A stretch of 64,000 bases of DNA from Rhizoctonia solani (Eukaryota; Basidiomycota; Agaricomycetes; Cantharellales; Ceratobasidiaceae), in NCBI RefSeq assembly GCF_016906535.1, contig NC_057377.1, forward strand, positions 1,116,001-1,180,000, written 5' to 3'. How positions within the stretch are numbered: position 1 is the stretch's first letter; every line of letters starts with the position of its first letter. The translations under genes and the position numbers were made by a program. Shown piece after piece: positions 10,194 through 20,526 of the stretch. The notes beneath the pieces were generated by a model. The model did no database searches. It had not been told where the DNA came from and saw only the letters and a list, made by a program, of their open reading frames with translations.

Positions 10194-11595
10194 CTTTCTT
10201 GACCAGGTTATGTAACGGCCTGGCCATGTGACTGAAGTTGGCGACAAAGCGTTGTAGGAAGTTTGCAAATCCAAGGAAGGACTGAACTTCTTTAACCTTG
10301 GTGGGCGTAGGCCACTCTTGGACAGCCTGGATTTTGAGCTTGTCCAGACTAAAACCCTTATCTGATACAATGATTCCCAGATATTCTACGGAGGTGACGT
10401 GGAACGTGCATTTGGACGCCTTGCAGAACAATTGATTTTCCATTAGCCGCTTTAGGACCTCATGAACGTGTTGCGTGTGAGATGCGTCATCCTTAGAGTA
10501 GATTAGGATGTCATCAAGGTAGATGATGACGCATACATCCAGCAAATCTTTGAATAGTTTGTTCATAAAATGTTGAAAGGCGGCAGGGGCATTTGTCAAC
10601 CCAAAAGTCATTACTAGGGACTCGTATAGACCGTATTTGGTGCAAAACACGGTCTTCCATTCGTCACCTTCCTTTACTTGTATGTTGTTATACCCCCAGC
10701 GTAGATCCAACTTAGTAAAGACCTTGGCACCGCGGAGCTGGGCCATAAGGTCGTCTGGTCTGGGTAGAGGGTAAACGTTTTTCTTTGTACAATTGTTGAG
10801 GTGGCGGTAATCCACAACCAGGCGGCAAGAACCATCCTTTTTTGGTACAAACATAACCGGGGAGCTGATTGACGACTTGCTGGGACGGATTTTTCCAGCT
10901 TTGAGCTCGTCCCTGAGCCAATCCTTGAGTGTAGCGGATTTGGCATTGGTCATGCTATAAAGGGGTGAGTTCAAGGGGCCTTCTTCCGTAAGTTCAATAC
11001 CAATGTTGTAGTGCCTATGAGGGGGGAGCTTATTGAATTCTTCCTCCCCAAATACCTTTGCATATTGATGGTACTTGGAGGGTACTCCTTCAAGGGGGTT
11101 TTTGTCAGCTTCCTCCTCTTTGGCAATGGCTATGTGTTCTGGGGGCGTGTGAGGGAATGAGAGGGTGCGCAAGTTCCAATCAATTTTGGGATTATGGTTC
11201 TCTAACCATTTGATTCCTAAGATGGCAGCGTGTGATCCGGTATTGCAAATCAGGAAGGTTTCCGTCATGCGTTTGCCATCAATTAGGAAGGTTAGGTGGG
11301 CCTTCTTCCAAATCTTTCCAGCCTGGGGGCTTGACCCATCAAGCATAGTGACAGTGCGGGGTGAAGGGAGGTCTATAAGTGGGAGGCGGAGTGATTCCGC
11401 GGTACGGGGGTGCATGAATGAAGAGGTGGCGCCTGAGTCAATCAGGACTTCTAAGTATTCCGCTTTTTTCTCTGGTTTGATGGAAATTGTAAATAAGGGG
11501 GAGATTCTATTGTGACTATTCGATATGTTACATATTTCCAAGACAAGGCCAGAGTCCTTTGGGTCCTTGCGCGCGGCAGCAGGTACCCTTACTCT
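10194..11595 (-). pseudogene. Element C pol, truncated after the reverse transcriptase palm
   Basis: In the -1 frame after gag. Protease (LIDSGATSSF), spacer, and reverse transcriptase with [21 protein letters not shown] and the connection-domain sequence FLGFANFLQRF are present without internal stop. The protein is cut at HNLVKK by the 3' LTR of element A. Against B there are several arginine to cysteine or histidine changes (NCTKK, FCTKYG, DYRHLN), which fit CpG deamination. Confidence 0.9.
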
Positions 11596-12953
11596 TTTCC
11601 CAATTGGGATTCAGAGTCTTCGCCAATTTTGGCGGTTTCCTTAGCCTTCCCTTTTTCCTCAATAGGGGTGGCTTTCCAGCCCGTGTGGCATTCCGCAAAC
11701 TTGTGGCCCATTTTACCGCACTTGATGCAAGCGCCAGCGGCACAGCGGCAATTTTGTTCCTCTTCCAACACGAAGTTAGGGTTGTTGGAGAGTTTCTTTG
11801 AACCGGTAGTTGACTGGCCGGTACTCGTCCCCCTTGCAGGGTTGGATGGTCTGCTAGACTTATTATCCTTTGGCGGATGGCTAGCACGCTCTTCACGGAG
11901 AGCGTTGTTGATGACAAGTGCTGCGTTTTGCAGCTCAAGGAGGGTACGGGGGCGGTGTTCACGGGTGGCAATTTGGCGGCTGACCTCCCAATGGAGGCCA
12001 CGGGCAAACTGGCCTTGAAGGGCCGCGTCATTCCAGTCCAGTTCCATGGCCAAGGTCCTGAACTTTGTGATGTAGTCTGCGCATGTGCCGGACTGGGTAA
12101 GAGTGGTGATTTTCCGCTCTGCGGCCCTTGTGGCATCAGGGTCGCCAAACGCTGCCAAGAATTCCAACTTGAAACCTTCAACCGTTTGAATGATGGCCCG
12201 GTGTGATCCGAGCTGGTCAAGGTGCGGATGGGCCCAGGCCCTGGCGGAGTCCTTCATATTCATCAGGAGGAAGGATAATACCTCCTGGTTGGTAGGGAAC
12301 ATCCGTGCATTGAGACGGGTCCAGGCCAACATCCTAGTCAGCCATTGTTTGGCCTTGCTCCCTATTTTGCCTGTGTAGGCGTCGGGGTGGTCAACCTTGA
12401 CCGGAGCGGGGTAGGTGGCGACTGGAGCCGGAGGAGGAGGGGCAGCTGTTCCAATCGGGGATTGGAGAAGCGGAGATGGAGGGGGAGATGGAGGGGGAGA
12501 TGGGACTTGCGGGGGCACTGCTTGTACGGGAGTGGGTTGGGCAAAGACGGGGAGCCCTTTGGATGGTTCGGGCCAGAATGAGACCCAACTAGTTGATCCA
12601 ATAGGGTTGACTTTTGATAGGGGGCGTGGCGTTGCTTCCACGACCGGAGGCTTGGTATCCTCTGGGGTCCTTGGCCCGTGGAGTTGGAGGCTTCTAAGCC
12701 CATCCTTGACAGTATTGACGGCTTGAGAGATGTTCTCAAGGTTGGTACGGGCCTCAACCCCTGCTTCTTGGACTTCTTCAACCTTCTGTTTGAGGTGCTC
12801 AACTTGGCCAAGGAGGCCAAGGAGGAGGCTTGTGATCCGCTCGAGGGATACTTCCCCAAGTTCAACATAGGTGGCTGGCGGAAGTTGGGGTTCCAGCTCT
12901 CCCTGATTGATTGGGGAGCGGGTTCGAGAGGTTGGCCGGGAGCAGGTAGCCAT
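11589..12953 (-). CDS. Element C gag, full length
   Basis: 455-codon open frame, the uninterrupted counterpart of the broken gag of B. Start chosen at the ATG giving MATCSRPTSR; an in-frame ATG 24 codons upstream (13025) is also open. Order: basic N-terminus, coiled region (LERITSLLLGLLGQVEHLKQ), proline-rich linker, gag core (WLTRMLAWTRLNARMFPTNQ), basic segment, zinc knuckle CIKCGKMGHKFAEC. Near the knuckle, three arginines seen in B are glutamine or cysteine. It ends two codons after the slippery heptamer. Confidence 0.88.
   Translation of the reverse strand: MATCSRPTSRTRSPINQGELEPQLPPATYVELGEVSLERITSLLLGLLGQVEHLKQKVEEVQEAGVEARTNLENISQAVNTVKDGLRSLQLHGPRTPEDTKPPVVEATPRPLSKVNPIGSTSWVSFWPEPSKGLPVFAQPTPVQAVPPQVPSPPPSPPPSPLLQSPIGTAAPPPPAPVATYPAPVKVDHPDAYTGKIGSKAKQWLTRMLAWTRLNARMFPTNQEVLSFLLMNMKDSARAWAHPHLDQLGSHRAIIQTVEGFKLEFLAAFGDPDATRAAERKITTLTQSGTCADYITKFRTLAMELDWNDAALQGQFARGLHWEVSRQIATREHRPRTLLELQNAALVINNALREERASHPPKDNKSSRPSNPARGTSTGQSTTGSKKLSNNPNFVLEEEQNCRCAAGACIKCGKMGHKFAECHTGWKATPIEEKGKAKETAKIGEDSESQLGKE
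11595..11601 (-). promoter_or_regulatory. Predicted -1 frameshift site of element C
   Basis: GGGAAAA (minus strand), in register G GGA AAA with the gag frame, followed by one codon and the gag stop at 11589-11591. Identical in sequence and position to element B. Confidence 0.75.
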
Positions 12954-13356
12954 GGAATGTGTTGGCGGGTAGGAGCGGCCAGCATGGGAAGATGCCCGGG
13001 ACAAAGAGCAAGTGGGGGTGCGCAAGGTAATGGTGGGCGAGTGAGGGGGGTGGAGGCTGTGTAGCTGGGGTGCCTATATCAGGATTTATGAGCGCTTAAC
13101 TACTCAAACGCTAAACCTCTGCGTCAAACGACCTAGCGTTGGACAGTAAGTACCGCTAATTACAGCCGTGGGCGGGCGTAATGTAGGGTCTAGTCTCTGC
13201 AAGCGGGTGTATCTGCTGTCTGAGGTTGCTGGTAGAAGGTGCGGCGACCGTGGGTATGCGGACGATAGTGGTAGTCTGCCTTATAGCAATTCGCTACTAT
13301 GTGGGGGTGGGGGACTTTTGATTATTCTGTCCCGCAAGGTGGCCCCAATCACGTGA

Positions 13357-13361
13357 TTTTG
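13357..13361. repeat. Target duplication of the solo LTR, one copy
   Basis: TTTTG on plus (CAAAA on minus), repeated at 13924-13928 on the other side of the solo LTR. Confidence 0.9.
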
Positions 13362-13923
13362 TGTCGTGCACCACTGTAAGGTGGGCACACGCTAGTGGAG
13401 TTGGGCGCTTAAGGCCGTACTACTACAAGCAACACTTATGTAATCTACTGATAAGGCTATACTAAGTCCGCTGTAAGGCGGCTTCTACTACTAACTAATG
13501 CGAGGGGGCCTTAGGCCTGGAGGTGTGGTGAGTTAGAGGGGTGGGGTGAGCGTTTGAATACTACTGGGGGCCTGCTACTTAGCTGGCTGACTAATCCTCC
13601 TCAATGAATATGAGACAAGGTAAAATCGACTTGGGATCTCCAAGCGATTTCCCTGCTGTATATATAGACAAAGCACACTATCTACATGGTCTGTGCGCGT
13701 GAGAGAAAGAAGTAACTAAGACAAATGAGAAGCGTGCTGCGGGCTGCGCAGAAGCGTGGATTTCTTCTAAGCGCCCTTGGCACGGCATCTCGGCGCGGCA
13801 TCTCGGCATAATGAGCGCCGAGATCACGTGATCGAAAAACAAAAGGTATCAAGTCCGTAAAAAATACTAAAAATATCAGAAAAATCGTGCGAGTCCAATG
13901 GTATATGTTAGGAGGTTATAACA
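13362..13923 (-). mobile_element. Solo LTR of the A family inside element C
   Basis: 562 bp, minus strand, starting TGTTATAACC and ending CACGACA, clearly homologous to the A LTR at 9634-10193. It is flanked by exact 5-bp duplications and splits the leader of element C between primer binding site and gag. Solo LTRs arise by recombination between the two LTRs of a full element, which deletes the interior. Confidence 0.92.
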
Positions 13924-13928
13924 TTTTG
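13924..13928. repeat. Target duplication of the solo LTR, second copy
   Basis: TTTTG on plus, matching 13357-13361. Confidence 0.9.
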
Positions 13929-13984
13929 CTTGTGCTAGTACAGGTACCCTTCTCGTTTGTTGATTCTTAGTGGTGGGTACAAAA

Positions 13985-13997
13985 CGGTTTGCAACCA
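13985..13997 (-). other. Probable primer binding site of element C
   Basis: TGGTTGCAAACCG on the minus strand, 20 nt inside the 5' LTR, matching the site in element B. Confidence 0.6.
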
Positions 13998-14017
13998 ACG
14001 TAAGGTCGATTACCTAG

Positions 14018-14589
14018 TGTCCTAGACGTCCTTAAGGGGCGTCAAGGCAGCGGGCGCTTGTGGCCGTGTGTACTAAGTGAGAACCCGCTTAAGGCGGTGG
14101 AGTTGCTACCTACAACGACGAGCTACCTAACTACAATGACCACGCGCTATAAGGCGGCGGCAAACTACGTAAGTACAGTGAGAACAACGCTTAAGGCGTG
14201 TACCTAATTGGTTACTGGCTGTAAGGCCTCGTACAATGTGTGGAGTGCGACAAGAGGTAATTGACCTGGGTGTTACCATGGTCGGTTGGCCTCCTTATAT
14301 ATTACAGAGGTGAGCTAATTACAAATACAATATATGCAATACCATAACCAATAAGAACCCCAATCCGCCGTTGGCCTTACTCACACCTACGTGTCACTGA
14401 CGTGTCATAGTGATGTCATCAGGTGGAGGTGGCTACGTATGCTGAGGTAAGCGCGGATGGGGACGTGGCTTGGCGCTTAGCGTATGATATAAGCGCCGAA
14501 GTCACGTGATCGAAAATGTTGTCCGTTAGTCTTCGTTTAAATTCGAGAAAATAGGAATAAATTCCCTGGTATCAACTGTGTCTACAACA
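14018..14589 (-). repeat. 5' LTR of element C
   Basis: 572 bp, the same length as the B LTRs, starting TGTTGTAGAC and ending CTAGGACA on the minus strand. More diverged from the B LTRs than those are from each other. Its outer end (14589) touches the alcohol dehydrogenase coding sequence at 14590. Confidence 0.92.
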
Positions 14590-15874
14590 ATATTGGCCTC
14601 AACAGTTAATTGGACCATTTCTTGCAACAAAGGTTTTGGGAAAGGAGTACCAGAAGTAATGCTGATGTCCCTAAATATGATGTCAGAGTAGCAGAAAGGT
14701 ATTGGTTCCTTGGGTAATCCCACTACAACCATCACTCCGTGTTTGGCAAGTATCTTTGTGGCAAAATCATAAGCAGGGAGAGGATCCGTGGCCACAATGG
14801 CTGCTGAAACGCCCTTTGCTCCTTCAAACCGTGTTGAGATCTTCTCCAGCGCAGCTTCTGCCCCCTCTTGTGGGTTGATTGCAAGGTCTGGAGCAAGCCC
14901 ATTTGGAAGCGTGTTCATGTAATCTAAGATGGACTGCCAGGTGTCAATTGCCACAGCCTTGTACCCCTAACAAATTAAAGTGAGCTCATTGGCATTGTCT
15001 GACCAAATGGATTGATCCGGAGTGCCTACCAATGCTTTTGCATACTGAACCCCTAGCTGCCCAAGCCCCCCAATACCCACAATGGCAATCACCAAGCCCT
15101 TGGGCTGTTTTGCTTGATATATCAAATTGTAGATGGTAGAACCCGCGCACATGAGTGGCACTGCTTTTTTGAATGACAATTCATGGGGAAGTTTCACTGT
15201 CCAGACCAGATTGCAGCACATATACTTGGCCATTCCGCCGTCCATGGTAAACCCAGCTGCCTGGACAGAGTTGCAATAGTTACTGATCCCCTTATGACAA
15301 TTGTCACAGTTACCTAACAATCAAAGGTTTTGACTCAAGTTGATTACACCAAGAAGGGAGGGACCTGACATGCACTGCAAGAGAAACAGAACGTAGTTGT
15401 GCCAACCCAATCTCCAATTTTGAACTCTGTGACACCTTCTCCAACTGCCGCAACTATGCCCACATTCTCATGGCCAGGTACAACAGGCAATGTAACACCT
15501 TTGTAATCTCCCTGGTTGACACAGTAGCATAGTCAGAAAGAACCAGGGAAAGTTTAAACAGAAAATACAGAACAGTGATAGAAGACTCTCCAAACAGGCC
15601 ACTGATGGGCCTTTTTAGTCAACAATGAATTTGCTCTCATGAGCAACTTCCCAGAGGGGAAGGTGTCAACTCTCTGATTGCCCAAACAAAGACCTGAAAC
15701 TCAACTTACCACCATAGCTACAGTTTTGGTGTGACAAAACCCTGCAGCCATTACCCTCAAAACTAGCACCCCTGGCCCCGGTTGGGGAATGGGCAAGTCT
15801 GTGTGGTAGATGTATGGTTTATTGAATTCTTCAAGCCAAAGCCCGCGCATAGTACCAGTTTCAGGAAGAGCCAT
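14590..15874 (-). pseudogene. Zinc alcohol dehydrogenase gene disrupted by element C
   Basis: Medium-chain NAD(P)-dependent alcohol dehydrogenase (GroES-like plus Rossmann fold). Exon 1 (15874-15710) gives MALPETGTMRGLW... with the GFCHTK zinc motif; exon 2 starts at 15511 and has PGHENVG; exon 3 (to 15030) carries the structural-zinc cysteines (CDNCHKGISNYC) and the nucleotide-binding GIGGLGQLG; exon 4 (14966 down to 14590) starts GYKAVAID and ends at LTVEAN, where the LTR of element C begins. Roughly the last 30-40 residues are missing, judged from family length. The exon 2/3 junction near 15365 is uncertain. The upstream part shows no stop, so a truncated transcript reading into the LTR is possible. 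Confidence 0.85.
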
Positions 15875-16093
15875 TATGAAAGTAGCAAGGGGCTGAGGAG
15901 GGAGTGACAAGTCAGATTGAACTTAAGTGGTCTTGTGGCCCTCTCCAATCTGCCCGTATCTTGCCTCTGCCATTTCAACCCCACCACCTCCACTCTTCCC
16001 TCCACCCTCCACCACACCTCTCCATCATGATTATGGTTTAGTGCAACAAACCCTATGACATCAGATTTGATACTTGCCGTAGCGTGCAAACAA

Positions 16094-16095
16094 TA
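16094..16095. repeat. TA target duplication, left
   Basis: TA directly before the left inverted repeat; matching TA at 18048-18049. Confidence 0.8.
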
Positions 16096-18047
16096 CAGTC
16101 AACTTCCACTTGATGCACCACCACTTGATGCACCACTCTTGGCTTTTGACCCTGAGCAATTCTTATGTCATAAGGAGCGGTTTCCATGTAGCACAGCCAT
16201 ACAAGATAAGCATATGTGGTTCAATTGCGCGTGTGGAAATTATTTAATGTATAACTATAATTCTCTTACAAATTTCATTGTATCCAATACTACTCACTCA
16301 GTAGCTTGACTATTGTTTCCATCATATGACTATTGTTGTGCACTACTACTTGAGCTTTATGTGCTACGTGTCTCTTCTACTCCTCCTGCTGTGTATATAA
16401 ACCCATCTATGCGTTGCATTGGAATCAAGCAGTTTACTCTATAGCCTTACTAGCACACTTGTTTTGCACTTTGCATCATATTTTCACCCTTTTTTGTCCA
16501 AAGTTGTGAGTTGTTATATGCATATATTCATCTGAAATTTAATCAGGCTTGCAGATATCTTTCCTGAAACATGCCAGCAGATTGCCACATCCTACGCCAG
16601 AGCCTCACCTTCCAGCAGCAGCTTCAAGTTGCCGCTTTCTATTGCAAGAACAAGGAAACTCTCCCAATGGGCAAGATTGTCTATTCCCTTTGTAATCAGG
16701 GCTTCTCAACAATTTGCTGCCAGACCATTCTCCATCACGTATCTAACAAAGACACCACTTGCCAGTACATTTGCAAAGATATTTGCAATAGTACCTTGAG
16801 CCAATATCAATCTGGTGTCTTGCCTGCGCTTGAGCTCAAGCTCTATGAGTGGATTTGTGAAAAAGAGCGTGACGGACTTCAACTTAATGGCTATTTGATT
16901 TGCAAGAAGGGCCAGTGGCTTGCTTGTGATATGGATATTGACCCAGCTCTTGTACACAGCTTCTCTGACAGGTGGCTCACTTGATTCAAGCATAGATTTG
17001 GGATCAAGCAGTACACCTTCCATGGTGAGGCTGCATTGGCACCAATTGCAGAGCTTGAGAATCACAAATGCACAATCCAAGAGGTGCTTTCTTGATACCC
17101 CAAGGACAGTGTCTTCAATGTTGATGAGACAGCGCACCTACCTTCACAGAGTCCCAAGTCTGGCCTTGCTTCTCAAGCCTTACCTGGGGTCAAGGCAGAC
17201 AAGACACGGCTAACATATGTACTTGGGACTAGTGCTACAGGGGAGAAACTTCCGCCCTTTACTATTGGGTTTGCCTCCCATCCTTGCTGCTTTACAAATG
17301 GTCCTCCATCCAATTATGGCTTTGATTATGCTTCCAATAAGAAGGCGTGGATGACAGCCAAGCTTTGGCAAGCATAAGTAATTTTTTTAGTAACTTTTGT
17401 TGAGTTTTATTTAAACATTTACGCGTAGATATCTTGAATGTCTTAATGCGCAAATGGAATCCCAAGGTTGCCAGATCCTTTTGCTTTGTGATAACACCAG
17501 CTCTCACAAACATGATCCAGCATGCACTCCCAACATTGAAGTTTACTACCTGCCTCCAAACCTTACGTCTTGGATCCAGCCTATGGACGCAGGTATTATC
17601 CGCAACTTCAAGTCTAACTATTGCTGGCTCCACACCAAGTTTGTCCTTGATTGTAAGGCAGCTGGTACATTGAATCCTTACAAGGTTCATCAGCTGGACA
17701 CAATGCATTTGTCACAGCAAGCATGGGACAAAGTCTCTGCATCAAGCATCTGGAATTGCTGGCAACACACTGGTATTCTTCCCAAGCTCTGGGAAGTCAA
17801 GTGCCAGTTGTCTAATGTTTCTCTTTAATATTTTTTTAATTCCACTATGCTTGTCTTACTTTAGCATGTAGCAACACACTTGTTTACCGTCTACTCAATG
17901 TACCAAGCTTTCATTAAATATATCTTATCTTATCTTACAATAGCGCCAGAAGCCAACTTCATGACCAAGATGCTTACTAACCTAAAAGCCATCAAAACAC
18001 CTGAATTCCATAAGGCCCATCATGGTGCATCAAGTGGAAGTCGACTG
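16096..18047 (+). mobile_element. pogo/Tigger-type DNA transposon
   Basis: 1952 bp bounded by 25-bp terminal inverted repeats (16096-16120 and 18023-18047) starting CAGTC and matching at 24 of 25 positions, with TA on both sides, as expected for Tc1/mariner-superfamily pogo elements. At the left end the repeat's inner 15 bp (CCACTTGATGCACCA) is duplicated in tandem (16106-16120, 16121-16135), perhaps a doubled transposase binding site. A TATA-like box (TATATAAA, 16394-16401) precedes the transposase gene. It sits about 220 bp upstream of the alcohol dehydrogenase start. Confidence 0.92.
16571..17828 (+). pseudogene. Decayed pogo/Tigger transposase
   Basis: A psq-type helix-turn-helix (about residues 8-50), a CENP-B/Tc5-like second DNA-binding segment (LELKLYEWICEKERDG to RHFG-like FKHRFG), then a DDE-1 catalytic core with its three aspartates visible in VDETA (near 17120), LLLCDNTSSH (near 17485) and IQPMDAGIIRNFK (near 17590). 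In-frame stops lie at 16982-16984, 17093-17095 and 17375-17377; the first is at a position where the family has tryptophan (TGG to TGA). An intron seems to run from about 17378 to 17428. The coding sequence is dead but recognisable. Confidence 0.85.
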
Positions 18048-18049
18048 TA

Positions 18050-18767
18050 CTAGACTAGTACTGGTCTGGCCAATTGCGCATAGACGCTGAATGGCTTGCG
18101 CATGCCCAAGTCTACAATCATCCGGTAGGGATCAAAAGTGGGAGATCGCAAACGCCAAGATCATAAAGCCACATGGCCATCAAGGGGCCCACCAGACATC
18201 CAGGAATCAGGAATTGTCATCTGCGCTCGGCTGCCCACTTTCCCCGATTAAAAACAGTTACCGTATAATGCATTGTGCCCCCCTTCTGAGCAGATCGAGT
18301 CTGAGAGAGAGCCGATATTGAGCAAGCCGAAAAGGATTTCAAGTCCGAGGTGGCAAGCGAGCAAGAGCAACGTGCACTCAATTGAGTAGCCCAAATGGAA
18401 AGTGATGCCCACGCTTCGTATAAGATCTCAACGCCACAAAAGTGGCCCAGACAAGAGCAAGCTTCAGCTTCACGTCGACTGTGTGCACGTTGCATAGAAT
18501 TTTGAATTAACGATCGTGATAGCAGACAAATAATACTCTGGCAATACTTAAAACGTGAGTGATCAACAAACCATATCACAAACAAAACTGAAGGAATCAA
18601 ACAAAGAAAACAAGGAGGAGTTGGAGCTGGGCCACGTATATCCCAGTCGGGAGTAAAAGCTGCGGCGTGGATCTAAGAGTATAAAGAAACATAAGAACTT
18701 GAGGGGTATGTAGGCGAGACAGACGAATGTGGCGCAGAAGAGGATTGTCCGTAATGCCTTGAGCATT
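18050..18767. other. Intergenic region with possible coding remnant
   Basis: No intact gene seen. Between about 18303 and 18480 the plus strand in one frame reads a glutamate- and glutamine-rich, protein-like sequence with one TGA, which could be a decayed gene fragment or chance. Confidence 0.3.
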
Positions 18768-20526
18768 TCACATAATTACGCAGTTCTTGTCTTTGCCACC
18801 AGCGGCTGCTGTAGCCTGCTCACGAGAGATGACATTCCCAGGCAAAGGACCTCCGGAAGTCGCCTTGAGGCGTTGCATGGCGCGTTTATCGCCGGCTTCG
18901 GCCGCACGTTTGTACCAATGCATAGCATCAGGAAGTGATTGAACAGTACCAACGCCAACCTAAAATAATAGGCCTCAATTCAAGATTCTATGGAAACAGG
19001 CCACGGAACTTACCTCGGAAAAGTATCCGACTGCATACATCGCTTTGCCCAGGCCCTGCTCCGCGGCCCTCTTTGCCCATAGATAGGCCTCGGTATCAGA
19101 CTGAGGCAGTACGCCGGGTGATCCAACCAGGTACCAAGCAGTCAGGGCAAAGCATGCGTCGCGGTGATCTTGTTGTGCAGCGATGTTCTATTCCCCCTGT
19201 CAGAATAATTGCGAAATAAGTTAGGGGATTGCTTACGTAGTAATGAATTGATAATGCAGCATCTTGTGGACATCCCATCTTGCCATACTCGTAACACTCG
19301 CCCAGACGGTAAGCACTTGGGGCATAGCCTAATTCGCTAGCCTGGGCAAGGAGTTCGGCAGCATACTCATAGTCGACGAATAGAACATTGTCGACGCCAC
19401 GCTCGTGAAGAAGTGCTAATTCATGTAACGCATGGGGAAACTCAGCAGTGGCATGTTCGGCGCTTCGCTTGAGCCATTTGACACCTTCCTTGGGTCTCTT
19501 GGACAACCCGAGCTCACCATTGAGCTCGGCAATCCCGAGACGGTAGAGCGCACCCGGGTGAAGAGCAGCTGCAGCCTTGCGGAAAAATTGAACTGCCTTG
19601 GCGCTCTCGCGACGACAGCCCCAGCCATTCTCACAGCATGTTCCTGCGCGGTAGGCCGCATCGGCGTGGCCGTGTTTGGCAGCCAACACGAACATAGGAT
19701 AGGCCCGATCAAAATCTTGGCGGGAACGGTTAGTGCCAATTCCATTCGCCATACAATCGGCCAGGAAATACTGTGCCTCGCCATGGCCACGGTCTGCCAA
19801 GCGCTTGAGGAGTTGCACGCCTTCGCGGGTGAGCTCTTCGCGCTTCTCTTCGATCTTTTCGATTTCGAGTTGGTTGCCGCCAGTAGCAGGAGGCAGGGCC
19901 AGGGATTTGCTCGCATCGATCATAAAAACAGCGAATTCAAATTGAACGTCGGGGTCGTTTGATTTGCGGGCATTGGCGCGGTAGAGCTCGAGTGTGCGTT
20001 CATGAGAAAGAAGGTTTGCCTCCTTTCCGGGGCGAAGATGCGAATGATCAAGTAGGGGCTGTTCTCCAGGGAGAGGTTTGGGCATTACAGACTGGGTTGT
20101 GATAAAGCGACCACTTCCAGAAATGGACTGAGCGTAATTGGGCTGCGGTTGGGGCGCAGCTTGCTGTGAGAAAAATGGGTCTGGGTCGTTGGGCGAGAGG
20201 GGCGGCTCAGCGGGCAGGAACTGGGGGTTTCGATGACCAGAGCGTGAGCCTGCGAGTGAAGCGCCGTCGGCCTCTTGAGATACCGAATTGCGCTCATTTT
20301 GCACACTCGGACGTGGGTCAAATTGCGAATGGGGACGGGGCTGGCTGTCTCCTTGTGACTGGCGGGGGGGACGAGCACGTGGAGAGCGCGCATCTGGCTC
20401 GGGAGTGCCACGCTGAGAGTTCATGACGATTTCAGAAGGTGACGCTGCTTGTTCGGAGATGACTGTCTGGCGGTTGTCTCCAGGAGCCTGCGAGGATGAT
20501 CGTCGGGATGACCTAGGTTCGGCCAT
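18768..20526 (-). CDS. Sel1-repeat protein, SKT5/Chs4-like chitin synthase activator
   Basis: Three exons (20526-19237, 19187-19014, 18959-18768) give 551 residues. The first 150 or so are disordered (Ser, Pro, Gln rich); from about residue 190 come at least seven Sel1 repeats (for example AQYFLADCMANGIG, AAYRAGTCCENGWG, SAYRLGECYEYGKMG, AMYAVGYFSEVGVG). The protein ends CVIM, a CaaX box for farnesylation, as in fungal Skt5/Chs4 proteins that anchor and activate chitin synthase at the membrane. Start taken at the MAEPRSS methionine; an in-frame ATG 14 codons upstream (20568) is possible. The final exon, which holds the CaaX box, follows an intron and would be lost from a single-exon reading. 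Confidence 0.88.

Larger units (their letters stand above)
10194..14589 (-). mobile_element. Ty3/gypsy element C, minus strand, 3' half missing
   Basis: Same family as B, read on the minus strand: 5' LTR (14018-14589), primer binding site, a leader interrupted by a solo A-family LTR, gag, frameshift site, and pol up to the connection domain of reverse transcriptase. Pol stops at 10194 where element A begins. The rest of C (RNase H, integrase, chromodomain, 3' LTR) is expected left of the window. The 5' LTR joins the coding sequence of an alcohol dehydrogenase, so C inserted into that gene. Confidence 0.92.

Noticed and set aside
11877..13064. Plus-strand open frames across element C gag
   Set aside because: Antisense shadows of the gag gene on the minus strand.
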